A stretch of DNA of 64,000 nucleotides, from the NCBI GenBank assembly GCA_963746805.1, contig CAVVCQ010000008.1, forward strand, positions 806,001 to 870,000, written 5' to 3'. Made by a program: the position numbers and the translations under genes. The stretch is from DATHTC01 sp963746805. GTDB lineage: Bacteria > Actinomycetota > Thermoleophilia > Gaiellales > Gaiellaceae. Positions within the stretch are counted from its first letter, which is position 1; every line of letters begins with the position of its first letter. The notes beneath the pieces are model-generated. The model was not told the DNA's origin, did not search any database, and saw only the letters and a program-made list of their open reading frames with translations. This document shows, one piece after another, positions 19,020 to 26,382 of this stretch.

Positions 19020-19399
19020 GCCCAAAAAAGGTCGAACGCCGCCGGGTCGCCGGGGACGGCCAGCACCTCCTGCAATTCCTCGCCCTCGAAGCGGAAGACG
19101 AGTGCCTGCGGAATGTCGAGCTCGCGGCCGTCTCGGCTTCCGATGGCGCGGTAGAGCGCGACCACGAGCTCGTCCCCGCCCCAGACGTCGACCACGTCGG
19201 TTCGGTAGGTGCCCCCGGTGAGCTCGGCGGTGCGGCGGAGGAACTCGAAGATCGCCGCACGGCCGCGATACTCGCCCGCCATCGCGCTCCGCCCGGGCAC
19301 GCGCCAGACGACGCCGTTGCCGATGAGACGGCCGACGGTGATCGAGTCGCGCTCGGCGAAGGCCCGGAACGCGTCGCGGACGCGGGCGACGTTGTCCAC
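19016..19399 (-). CDS. SnoaL/NTF2-like small protein
   Basis: The GTG at 19399 gives 127 residues. The pattern of an N-terminal helix (VARVRDAFRAFAERDSI), then VWRVPGRSAMAGEYRGRAAIFEFL and strands ending ALVFRFEGEELQEVLAVPGDPAAFDLFW, is that of the NTF2-like cone fold used by SnoaL and ketosteroid isomerase relatives. The ligand is unknown. It ends on a CTAG shared with the ABC-F stop and is divergent from the Nudix gene. Confidence 0.7.
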   Translation of the reverse strand: MDNVARVRDAFRAFAERDSITVGRLIGNGVVWRVPGRSAMAGEYRGRAAIFEFLRRTAELTGGTYRTDVVDVWGGDELVVALYRAIGSRDGRELDIPQALVFRFEGEELQEVLAVPGDPAAFDLFWA

Positions 19400-19417
19400 G
19401 CGCGTAGGTTTCCACGG

Positions 19418-19951
19418 ATGCGGTGGACGGTGCACGGCGAGCGCTCGCTCTACGAGAGCGAGTGGATGAGCCTCCGGCTCGTCGACGTCGAGCTGCCGTC
19501 CGGCGCCCGCTTCGAGCACCACGTGCTCCGGCTCCCGGCCGCGGCCTCGGCGACCGTCGTCCACGACCCGGAGCGTGGCGTCCTGCTCCTCCGGCGCCAT
19601 CGCTTCGTCACCGACTCCTGGGGCTGGGAGATCCCCGGCGGCCGGATCGACGAAGGCGAGACGCCGGCCGAGGCGGCCGCCCGCGAGACGCGGGAGGAGA
19701 CGGGCTGGCGGCCGGGACCGCTGCGGTCGCTGTTCTCGTACCACCCCGCGCCGGGCGGGCTCGACCAGACCTTCCACGTGTTCGCGGCCGAGGGCGCGGT
19801 GGAGGAGGGCGAGCCCGACGTGGACGAGGCCGAGCGGGTCGAGTGGGTGCCGGTCGAGCGCATCCGCGAGCTCATTCGCGGCGGCGAGGTCACCGACGGC
19901 TACTCGCTGACCGCGCTGCTCTGGTTCCTCGCGGAACTCGGTTCAGGGTGA
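19418..19951 (+). CDS. Nudix hydrolase, ADP-ribose pyrophosphatase type
   Basis: The 177-residue protein contains a full Nudix box: GGRIDEGETP followed by REEETGW-type residues (actual RETREETGW), giving the G-x5-E-x7-R-E-x2-E-E-x-G spacing. The N-terminal part (SLYESEWMSLRLVDVELPSG) and the TFHVFAAEG strand resemble ADP-sugar pyrophosphatases. It likely cleaves nucleoside diphosphates linked to sugars. The start is ATG 19418, 18 bases from the divergent GTG of the NTF2-like gene. Confidence 0.88.
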   Translation: MRWTVHGERSLYESEWMSLRLVDVELPSGARFEHHVLRLPAAASATVVHDPERGVLLLRRHRFVTDSWGWEIPGGRIDEGETPAEAAARETREETGWRPGPLRSLFSYHPAPGGLDQTFHVFAAEGAVEEGEPDVDEAERVEWVPVERIRELIRGGEVTDGYSLTALLWFLAELGSG

Positions 19952-19959
19952 TGCTTCGC

Positions 19960-20070
19960 CGCTGAGGGGCGCTGCGCGGTGCGAGCGCAAGGACGCAGGG
20001 AGGCTCGATAGTCGACCTATCGAGCCTCCTGAGGACGCGGCGATCGCGGCGTGGAGCGCACCTCAGCGGC
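19960..20070. repeat. Structured intergenic repeat, copy 1 (nested inverted repeats)
   Basis: Between two convergent genes lies a perfect 13-bp hairpin (arms 19999-20011 and 20017-20029, loop TCGAC) nested inside a wider pair of arms of about 15 bp with one mismatch (GCCGCTGAGG... and ...ACCTCAGCGGC). Flanking blocks recur around a different hairpin at about 42710-42790: CTCCCTGCGTCCTTGC and CGCGTCCTCAG are exact in both copies on the opposite strand. No T-run follows, so it is not a classical terminator. Confidence 0.6.
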
Positions 20071-20095
20071 ACAAGACTTCATCCTGAATCGAGTT

Positions 20096-20662
20096 CTAGC
20101 CCTGAAGCGTGTCCACGACGGCCTCGGCGATGACGCGCAGCGGCCGGCCCGAGACCTGGCTCGCCTTGCGCAGGCGCGCGAACGCCTCCTCCTCGGTCAG
20201 GCCCTCCTTCGCCATCAGCAGCCCCTTCGCGCGCTCGATCGCCTTCCGCGCCGCGAGCGCCTCGGCCAGCGACTCGGCCTCCTCGCGCAGCGCGGCGAGC
20301 TCCTCGTGCCGGGCGCGCGCGGTGTGGATCGCGGGCAGCAGGTCGGACTCGCGGAACGGCTTCACGAGATAGCCGAACACCCCGACCTCGACGGCGCGCG
20401 CGACGAGCTCGTCCTGCCCGTACGCAGTCAACATCACGATCGGGATCGCGCGCTCGTCGAGGATGCGCCGCGCGGCGTCGATCCCGTCGAGTCGCGGCAT
20501 CTTCACGTCGAGGATGGCGAGGTCGGGCGCCTCGGAGCGCGCGAGCGCGACGGCCTCCTCGCCGTCCTTCGCCTCCGCCACGACCTCGAACCCGGAACGC
20601 ACGAGCAGCTCGCGCAGGTCGAGCCGGATGATCGTCTCGTCCTCGGCGATCAGGATCCGCAT
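20096..20662 (-). CDS. pdtaR: PdtaR-like response regulator with ANTAR output domain
   Basis: This 188-residue protein has a receiver domain (Glu-Asp-Glu pocket at 7-9, phosphoacceptor Asp in LAILDVKMP at about 52, Lys in YLVKPF at about 101), a coiled coil, and a C-terminal ANTAR domain (ARKAIERAKGLLMAKEGLTEEEAFARLRKAS). The layout matches mycobacterial PdtaR, which is phosphorylated by PdtaS and binds RNA stem-loops. A PdtaS-like kinase lies two genes away on the same strand. The region before the start carries repeated GTGTCA/TGACAC half sites. Confidence 0.92.
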   Translation of the reverse strand: MRILIAEDETIIRLDLRELLVRSGFEVVAEAKDGEEAVALARSEAPDLAILDVKMPRLDGIDAARRILDERAIPIVMLTAYGQDELVARAVEVGVFGYLVKPFRESDLLPAIHTARARHEELAALREEAESLAEALAARKAIERAKGLLMAKEGLTEEEAFARLRKASQVSGRPLRVIAEAVVDTLQG

Positions 20663-20715
20663 GCGCGGACCCTAGCGGCGCGAAATCGGAGCAACGTCGG
20701 CGCGGATCCGTCACA

Positions 20716-20779
20716 CCGTGTCAGTCACGATGACACGGACCGGATCATCGACCGGGACCATGTATCCGTGTCTGACACG
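20716..20779. promoter_or_regulatory. Repeated CCGTGTCA/TGACACGG half-sites upstream of pdtaR
   Basis: An inverted repeat with eight-base arms (20716-20723 and 20731-20738, seven-base spacer) is followed 28 bases later by a compact palindrome (20766-20779, CCGTGTC-T-GACACG). Both share the half-site GTGTC(A). The pair lies between the cupin gene end and the pdtaR start, in pdtaR's promoter zone, so it may be an operator. Confidence 0.5.
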
Positions 20780-20787
20780 AACGGCTC

Positions 20788-21126
20788 TCAGAACGGATCG
20801 CGTACCTCGTAGCCGTCCGCCGCCGCACCGATCACGAGGTAGGAGAGCCCCTCGTCCCCGGCCACCACCTGCCGCGTCGACTCGGGCGAGACGTGGACGT
20901 AGCGGCCCGGCCGGAGCTCCACCTCGTCCCCGTCGACCCGGAGGACGCCGCTGCCGCCGAGCACGACGTAAAGCTCCTGCTGGCCTGTGTCGGCCTCGTC
21001 GTGCTCCGACCCCGCCTGGCCCGGCTGGTTGTCGAACTGGTTCGCGCCGAACGCGGTGATCCCGAGCTCGCGGCGGACGGCCTTGCGCCTCGCCTCGATG
21101 CCGTCGACGTCGAAGACCGCGTACAC
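20788..21126 (-). CDS. Cupin-domain protein
   Basis: The GTG at 21126 gives 112 residues. The conserved cupin pattern is visible: HDEADTGQQELYVVLGGSG (motif 1, with His and Glu positions) and a second beta strand set ELRPGRYVHVSPESTRQVV (motif 2, with a His). It is a small single-domain cupin likely binding a metal or small ligand. It lies between the PdtaS-like kinase (30 bases upstream) and the PdtaR-like regulator, so it may belong to the same transcription unit. Confidence 0.75.
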   Translation of the reverse strand: MYAVFDVDGIEARRKAVRRELGITAFGANQFDNQPGQAGSEHDEADTGQQELYVVLGGSGVLRVDGDEVELRPGRYVHVSPESTRQVVAGDEGLSYLVIGAAADGYEVRDPF

Positions 21127-21155
21127 GCCCGCTGCAACGCGCGCGACGCCGAGTT

Positions 21156-22562
21156 CTATGCCGGGAAGACGACCTCGGCGCGAAGCCCGTCGCCGCTCCG
21201 GAGCTCGAGCGTGCCCCTGAGCTCGTCGCGTACGAGCGCCCGCACGATCGAGAGCCCCGTGCCGTCGCCGTGCCCGTCGAGCCCCGGGCCGTCGTCGCCG
21301 ACCGCGAGCACGATCTCGTCCCCGCGAGCGGCGAGCTCGATGGTGATCTCGTGCCCGCCGTGCTCGAGGGCGTTCCCGAGCAGCTCCGAGAAGACGAGCG
21401 CGAGCGCCGTCGCCCGGTCGCCCGCGAGCGAGACCGGCGCGAGCTCGGCGTGCACCGATTTCTCCGCGACGAGGCCCTGCACGAGCATCGCCCGGAGGCG
21501 CTCCAGCAGGTCGTCGAGCTCGACGTCGTCGTCGCGCCGCTCCGTCAGTACCTCGTGGACGGCCGCGATCGCAAGGACGCGGTCGACCGAGTGCTCGAGC
21601 GCCTTCCGCGGCTCGAGGTCGTCCGCGCGCGCCTGCAGCCGCAGCAGCGACGCGACGGTCTGGAGGTTGTTCTTGACCCGGTGGTGGATCTCCTGGGCGA
21701 GGACGCCGCGCATCACGGCCCGGCCGTGCTCGAGCGCGACCGCCGCGTGGTGCGCGATCGACTGCAGGAGCGCGAGCTCGGCGTCGTCGAACGGCGTGTC
21801 GCGGTCGCAGACGAGCTCGCCGATCTGGCGGCGCTTCCAGCGGAGCGGCAGCCGCACGGCGTAGGCGCCGGCACGCCCCTCGGGCCACGCGATCTTCCCG
21901 TCCTCGAGCACGAGCGCCGCCCCGGTCGCGCCGACCGCGTGCATCGTCGTCGTCACGATCGCCTCGAGCGACTCCTCGAGGTAGAGCGACTCCGAGACCG
22001 CCTCGGAGATCCGCGCGAGCGCCTCGAGCTCCGCCACCCGCCGCTGCGCGCCCTCGTAGAGCCGCGCGTGCTCGATCGACTGCGCGACCTGGGCCGCGAT
22101 CGCGAGCAGCAGCTCCACCTCGGCGGACGTGAACTCGCGCGACTCCCTCGTACGCACGTTGAGCGCGCCCTCGAGCTTGTCGCGCAGGAGGATCGGCACG
22201 GCCAGGATCGACTCGAACTGGTCCTCGGGCAGATTCGGGAACGCCTTGAAGCGCGGGTCGAGGTGGGCCTGCTCGGGCAGCATCACCGGCGCGCGCTCGG
22301 CCGCAGCGGTACCGGTGATCCCCTCGCCCGGCCGCATCTTGGGGCGGCGGGTCATGTCCTCGACGCGCGTGCCGTGCGTCGCGCGCAGGACGAGCTCGTC
22401 GGCGCGCTCGTCGTAGAGGTAGACGAAGCACGCATCCGTCGCGAGCGCGTCCGCGACCTTGCGCGCGACCAGCTCGAGCACCTCCTGCAGGTCGAGCGTC
22501 GCGTTGACGGCCTCGATCGTCTCGGTGAGCAGACGGAGGTGCCGGTCCCTAGGCTCCGTCAT
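21156..22562 (-). CDS. PdtaS-like sensor histidine kinase (GAF-GAF-HisKA_2)
   Basis: This 468-residue soluble kinase has a first GAF domain (about residues 15-165), a second GAF-like domain (about 185-290), then the HisKA_2-type phosphoacceptor motif EIHHRVKNNLQTVASLLRLQ (His at about 299) and an ATPase domain with NALEHGG and DDGPGLDG. HisKA_2 kinases typically pair with ANTAR response regulators; the PdtaR-like gene is two genes downstream. The input ligand of the GAF domains is unknown. It is divergent from a membrane protein gene with only 23 bases between starts. Confidence 0.9.
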   Translation of the reverse strand: MTEPRDRHLRLLTETIEAVNATLDLQEVLELVARKVADALATDACFVYLYDERADELVLRATHGTRVEDMTRRPKMRPGEGITGTAAAERAPVMLPEQAHLDPRFKAFPNLPEDQFESILAVPILLRDKLEGALNVRTRESREFTSAEVELLLAIAAQVAQSIEHARLYEGAQRRVAELEALARISEAVSESLYLEESLEAIVTTTMHAVGATGAALVLEDGKIAWPEGRAGAYAVRLPLRWKRRQIGELVCDRDTPFDDAELALLQSIAHHAAVALEHGRAVMRGVLAQEIHHRVKNNLQTVASLLRLQARADDLEPRKALEHSVDRVLAIAAVHEVLTERRDDDVELDDLLERLRAMLVQGLVAEKSVHAELAPVSLAGDRATALALVFSELLGNALEHGGHEITIELAARGDEIVLAVGDDGPGLDGHGDGTGLSIVRALVRDELRGTLELRSGDGLRAEVVFPA

Positions 22563-22585
22563 CCAACGATTGTAGGGTTGCGGCG

Positions 22586-23005
22586 GTGACGTTCTCCGAC
22601 TGGCTGCTGGCGCTGCACGTCCTCAGCGCGATCATCGTCATCGGCTCGCTAACAGCGCTCTGGACGCTCATCCTGGCGACGCGCCCTCCGGCCCCGGTGA
22701 TCGCGCCCGTGAGCGCGAACTCGTTCGGGCGCGTCTTCGGTCCGCTCGTCGGCGCCGCGATGATGGGGGCGATCATCTTCGGTGTCTGGCTCGCGATCGA
22801 CGACGACGCCTACCAGGTCTGGGACGGATGGATCATCGCCTCGCTCCTGCTCTGGGCCGTGTCCATGGCCGCGGGCGTGCGGGCGGGTCAGGCGTTCGAG
22901 CGCGACCCGGTCGCGGGTCGTCAGCTCGGGATCCGCCTCCAGACGCTCAGCTCGCTCGCCGTCATCGCCATTCTCCTGCTGATGATCTGGAAGCCCGGAG
23001 CATGA
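22586..23005 (+). CDS. DUF2269-like integral membrane protein
   Basis: The GTG at 22586 gives 139 residues with four hydrophobic segments (about residues 8-30, 50-72, 78-98, 115-135). The N-terminus WLLALHVLSAIIVIGSLT with a His in the first helix fits the DUF2269 group of small membrane proteins. Its stop overlaps the next start as ATGA, so the two membrane proteins are co-expressed and may form a complex. Function unknown. Confidence 0.7.
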   Translation: MTFSDWLLALHVLSAIIVIGSLTALWTLILATRPPAPVIAPVSANSFGRVFGPLVGAAMMGAIIFGVWLAIDDDAYQVWDGWIIASLLLWAVSMAAGVRAGQAFERDPVAGRQLGIRLQTLSSLAVIAILLLMIWKPGA

Positions 23006-23460
23006 GACCGGACGACGTCAACGTCCCGCTCACGATCCACGTGCTGGGCGCGGGGCTTCTCGTCGGCACGCTCCTCGTGGTCGCAACCGCGATCCTCCTC
23101 GGCTGGCGGAGCAAGGGCGACGAAGGCGATGCCGTCGGGCTCACTCGGCTCGGGCTGCGCACGCTGCTGATGGGCGTCTTCCCTGCCTACATCGTGATGA
23201 GGGTCGGGGCACAGTGGACCGAGGCGGCGGAGGATCTTCCGGAGATCGTCGAGGACTCGGCCTGGATCGGGATCGGCTACATCACGGCCGACATCGGCGC
23301 AGTGCTGATCATCATCTCGATGATCCTCTCCGGCATCGGCCTGCGAAAGCTTCGCAGCGGCGGAGGGCTCGGCCTGGGTCGCGCGGTCGGGATCATCTCC
23401 CTCGTGCTGGTCGCCGCGTACGTCGTCGCCGTGTGGGCGATGGCCGGCAAGCCGCAGTAG
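23002..23460 (+). CDS. Four-helix membrane protein paired with the DUF2269-like protein
   Basis: This 152-residue protein starts at the ATG overlapping the upstream stop. Four hydrophobic helices can be drawn (about 8-33, 52-72, 92-118, 128-150), with a His in IHVLGAG in the first helix that parallels the LHVLSA of its neighbour. The two proteins look like distant paralogues. No enzymatic motif is visible. Confidence 0.65.
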   Translation: MRPDDVNVPLTIHVLGAGLLVGTLLVVATAILLGWRSKGDEGDAVGLTRLGLRTLLMGVFPAYIVMRVGAQWTEAAEDLPEIVEDSAWIGIGYITADIGAVLIIISMILSGIGLRKLRSGGGLGLGRAVGIISLVLVAAYVVAVWAMAGKPQ

Positions 23461-23560
23461 CGACGCAAGAATCCGCCCGCGCCGGGCGTCTTGCGGATTA
23501 ACGAATTCCTAACGGCTGCAGGGGGAATTTCCTTGCAGGCCGGGAATAGCGTCCAGACCG

Positions 23561-23815
23561 ATGAGCGCCTTCGCCTACGACCTCCGCCGCACCTCTGGCT
23601 ACCTCGTTGCCGATGTGCGGGGTCGGATCGTGGGGCGCGTCGAGTCGCCGATGTACGGGACGAAGCCGGACGAGCCGGACGCCGTCTCCGTCCGCTCGGG
23701 CTGGATCTCGCGGCGCCGCCGCGTCGTGCCCGTGGACACGATCCAGCAGATCGACCGCGGTAGCGGCGTCATCGGGCTCCGCGTCGAGCGCGAGCTCCTC
23801 AAGAGCTTCCTCTAG
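23561..23815 (+). CDS. Small PRC-barrel-like protein
   Basis: This 84-residue protein is rich in short beta strands (YLVADVRGRIVGRVES, SVRSGWISRRRRVVPVDTIQQID, VIGLRVERELL), a layout that fits PRC-barrel domains, which act in RNA processing or as ligand-binding modules. The 100-base gap upstream contains competing inverted repeats. Function unknown. Confidence 0.65.
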   Translation: MSAFAYDLRRTSGYLVADVRGRIVGRVESPMYGTKPDEPDAVSVRSGWISRRRRVVPVDTIQQIDRGSGVIGLRVERELLKSFL

Positions 23816-23826
23816 GCTCGCGCGCC

Positions 23827-24201
23827 GTGGGGCGCCGTGACGAGATCGAGCCGCGCTTCGGCTGGCTGACGACGATTGGCGCCGCGCTGGGGATCCTCCT
23901 GCTCCTCGTCGTGCTCGCGGTCGTGGCGCTCGACCCCGGCGACGAGCCGCCGCGGACGGAGGCGGTGCAGGATTGGCTCGAGGCCTCACCGCAGAACCGC
24001 GAGCTCGCCGAGCTGCCGCCGGACGTGGGCGTCCGCTCCTGCGAGGACACCGGCTCGCGCCTGCCGGCACGGGATCCCGTCGCGGTCTATCGCTGCGAGC
24101 TCGACACGGGCGCGAGCGCCTGCTTCGCGGTCGACGAGACGCGCGTGGTCGCGGCGGGCCGCCAGCTCGAGAACACCCCGGGCTGCGAGCCCGAGAGTTA
24201 G
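23827..24201 (+). CDS. Small membrane-anchored protein with Cys-containing exterior domain
   Basis: The 124-residue protein has a short cytoplasmic N-terminus, one transmembrane helix at about residues 14-35 (TTIGAALGILLLLVVLAVVAL) and an exterior domain with four Cys (SCEDTG, YRCEL, SACFA, PGCEP) that could form two disulfides. Its TAG stop lies within a 25-bp palindromic element. Family unknown. Confidence 0.65.
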   Translation: MGRRDEIEPRFGWLTTIGAALGILLLLVVLAVVALDPGDEPPRTEAVQDWLEASPQNRELAELPPDVGVRSCEDTGSRLPARDPVAVYRCELDTGASACFAVDETRVVAAGRQLENTPGCEPES

Positions 24202-24221
24202 TGGCTCAGAGCCACAAACTC
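24197..24221. terminator. 25-bp palindromic element at convergent gene ends, copy B
   Basis: This is the exact reverse complement of the 25 bp at 15706-15730, again between two convergent genes, and the upstream gene's TAG is formed inside it. Recurrence of the same sequence, not only the same structure, points to a genome-wide REP-like or terminator element. Confidence 0.6.
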
Positions 24222-24272
24222 ACGGCACCCGGGGCCGAGCGCCCGCGTCGCCCGGCCCCGCACGACGACCCG

Positions 24273-25631
24273 CTACAGAACCGCGAGGTACCTGTCGAGC
24301 TCCCACTGTGTGAGCTGCACGCGGTAGTCGTCCCATTCCTGGCGCTTCAGCTTCACGTAGCTGTCGAAGATGTGGTCGCCGAAGGCACGCCGCATCAGCT
24401 CCGAGGACGCGAACTCGTCGATCGCCTCGCCGAGCGTCTCGGGGAGCGAGACGATGCCGCGCTCGTTCCGCTGCTCCGGGGTCAGGTGGTAGAGGTTCGA
24501 GTCCATCGGGTCCTCGAGCTCGTAGCCCTTCTCGATCCCGTCCAGCCCCGCGTGGAGCAGGGCCGCGAACGTCAGGTACGGGTTGCACGCCGGGTCGGGG
24601 CAGCGGATCTCGGCGCGTGTCGCCTGCTCCGAGCCTGGCTTGTAGAGCGGGATCCGGATCAGCGCCGAGCGGTTCCGCTGCGACCACGCCACGTACACCG
24701 GCGCCTCGTACCCCGGCACGAGCCGCTTGTAGGAGTTGACCCACTGCGCGAAGACCGCCGACAGCTCGCGTGCGTGGCGCAGCAGCCCGGCGATGAACGC
24801 CTTGCCGTCCGCGGAGAGGTGGTGCTCGTCGTCGCCGTCGAAGAACGCGTTCCGCCCCTCGCTGAAGAGCGACATGTGCGTGTGCATGCCCGAGCCGTTC
24901 TCGCCGAACAGCGGCTTCGGCATGAAGGTCGCGTGGTAGCCGGCCTTCTTCGCGACCTCCTTCACGATCAGCCGGTAGGTGATCGTGTGGTCGGCCATGT
25001 CGAGCGCCCCGGCGTAGCGCATGTCGATCTCGTGCTGCGACGGCGCCACCTCGTGGTGGTGGTACTCGACCGGGATGCCCATCGACTCGAGCGCCTTGAT
25101 CGTGTCGTTGCGAAGCTCGGTGGCGGCGTCCATCGTCGTCATCGCGAAGTAGCCGCCCTCGTCGAGCGTCGTCGTGCCGGCGTTGTCCTCGAAGAGGAAG
25201 TACTCGAGCTCGGGACCGACGTTGAAGGTGTCGAAGCCCATCTTCTCCATCCGCTCGAGGGCCAGGCGGAGCACGTAGCGCGGGTCGCCCTCGTACGGCG
25301 AGCCGTCCGGCTTGACGATGTCGCAGATCATGCGGCCGACCTTGGCGCCTCCGTTCGGCATCAGCCGGAACGTCTCCGGGTCGGGGATCGCGACCATGTC
25401 CGACTCCTCGATCGCGTTGAAGCCCGTGATCGACGAGCCGTCGAAGCCCATCCCGTCGTCGAGCGCCGCCTCGATCTCGCTCGGGGTGATCGCGAAGCTC
25501 TTCAGGTGCCCCTCGAGGTCGGTGAACCAGAAGAGGACGTACTCGACCTGCTTGTCGCGCATCTCCTCGAGGACGCGCTGGCGCGCCGCCGGGTCGGACG
25601 TCGCGCGGTCCCTGCTCTCGATCATCGCCAT
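24273..25631 (-). CDS. glnA: Glutamine synthetase type I
   Basis: The ATG at 25631 has the ribosome binding site CCAGGAGG nine bases upstream and gives 452 residues. Signatures include MGFDGSSITGF, the metal-site VGPELEYFLF, HHHEVAPSQHEID, the ATP-site KPLFGENGSGMHTH, and RNRSALIRIPLYKPGS. It condenses ammonia with glutamate. The adenylylation loop retains Tyr in NLYHLTPEQ. The leader contains a strong terminator before the start codon, so expression is probably controlled by attenuation. Confidence 0.97.
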   Translation of the reverse strand: MAMIESRDRATSDPAARQRVLEEMRDKQVEYVLFWFTDLEGHLKSFAITPSEIEAALDDGMGFDGSSITGFNAIEESDMVAIPDPETFRLMPNGGAKVGRMICDIVKPDGSPYEGDPRYVLRLALERMEKMGFDTFNVGPELEYFLFEDNAGTTTLDEGGYFAMTTMDAATELRNDTIKALESMGIPVEYHHHEVAPSQHEIDMRYAGALDMADHTITYRLIVKEVAKKAGYHATFMPKPLFGENGSGMHTHMSLFSEGRNAFFDGDDEHHLSADGKAFIAGLLRHARELSAVFAQWVNSYKRLVPGYEAPVYVAWSQRNRSALIRIPLYKPGSEQATRAEIRCPDPACNPYLTFAALLHAGLDGIEKGYELEDPMDSNLYHLTPEQRNERGIVSLPETLGEAIDEFASSELMRRAFGDHIFDSYVKLKRQEWDDYRVQLTQWELDRYLAVL

Positions 25632-25656
25632 TCGCAAAAACCTCCTGGAGAAATGC

Positions 25657-25712
25657 AAAAGACCCCGGGCGCTGCAGGCTCTCGAGCCTGCCGCCCGAGG
25701 CCTCGTCGCCTC
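25657..25712 (-). promoter_or_regulatory. glnA leader: intrinsic terminator overlapped by a competing hairpin
   Basis: On the minus strand, 25700 to 25663 form a 16-bp stem (outer CCTCGGGCG/CGCCCGGGG with one G-U pair, inner GCAGGCT/AGCCTGC, four-base loop) followed by TCTTTT, an intrinsic terminator 26 bases before the glnA ATG. Just upstream, 25712-25697 can form GAGGC/GCCTC around the six-base loop GACGAG. The right arm of that hairpin uses four bases of the terminator's left arm, so the two structures exclude each other. Confidence 0.7.
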
Positions 25713-25774
25713 AGATGACGGATCGAGTTTACACCAGGTTTCGGCCGCCGACGAAGCATGGAACAACGGGGTGG

Positions 25775-26065
25775 ATGGGCATCGACCGCAGCCTCGCGGA
25801 GAACCAGCGCCGCTTCCGGCTCGCCAACGAGCAGATCGACCGTGCGCGTCTCGAGCTCGGCTTCGACGGCGACGCCGTGCCGTTCCTCTGCGAGTGCCCC
25901 GACATCGACTGCACCGACCTGATGCCGCTCACCCCCGACGAATACGAGAGCGCCCGGGCCGAGGAAGACCGCTTCGTCCTGCTCCCGGGGCACGTGCCGC
26001 CGGGCGAGGACATCGTCATGCGGTACGACGGCTACGTGATCACGCGGAAGGTCGTGATGGGATGA
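25775..26065 (+). CDS. Small Cys-motif protein A (CxC-x5-C)
   Basis: This 96-residue protein begins at ATG 25775 (MGIDRSLAENQRRF). An N-terminal helix is followed by FLCECPDIDCTDLMPLTPDE, in which Cys-x-Cys-x5-Cys could bind a metal. It is clearly related to the next gene: both share a helix, F-x-CEC-x5-C, L-T-x-D/E-E-Y, a G-H motif (LLPGHV/ALGHEL) and a C-terminal V-x-RK strand. The stop overlaps the next start. Family function unknown. Confidence 0.7.
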   Translation: MGIDRSLAENQRRFRLANEQIDRARLELGFDGDAVPFLCECPDIDCTDLMPLTPDEYESARAEEDRFVLLPGHVPPGEDIVMRYDGYVITRKVVMG

Positions 26066-26382
26066 ATCGAGCGGAGCGGGTCGGCCGCAACGAGGCGTTC
26101 TTCCGGCAGGTGAACGAGCGCGTCCGCGACGTGAACGAGGCGTTCAGCGACCTGACGGGAAGGGGCGACTTCGTCTGCGAGTGCGGCGACGCCGGCTGCG
26201 TCGAGGGGATCACGCTGACGATGGATGAGTACCGCGCGGTCCGGTCGGAGCCGGAGCTGTTCGCGATCGCGCTCGGCCACGAGCTGCCCGACCTCGAGGA
26301 CGTGGTGCGGACGAACGAGCGCTTCACCGTCGTCCGCAAGCGCGAGGGCACCCCGGCGGAGGTCGCCCGCGAGCTCGCCTAG
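26062..26382 (+). CDS. Small Cys-motif protein B, paralogue of the preceding gene
   Basis: The 106-residue protein starts at an ATG that overlaps the upstream stop (ATGA). It carries FVCECGDAGCVEGITLTMDE, the same CxC-x5-C core as its neighbour, followed by an aligned GHELPDLEDVV segment. The tandem pair indicates duplication, and the proteins may work as a heteromer. It ends on a CTAG shared with the opposite acetyltransferase gene. Confidence 0.7.
   Translation: MNRAERVGRNEAFFRQVNERVRDVNEAFSDLTGRGDFVCECGDAGCVEGITLTMDEYRAVRSEPELFAIALGHELPDLEDVVRTNERFTVVRKREGTPAEVARELA

Noticed and set aside
25657..25712. Glutamine riboswitch in front of glnA
   Set aside because: I could not find the conserved core of the known glutamine aptamer; a competing hairpin plus terminator fits the sequence better.
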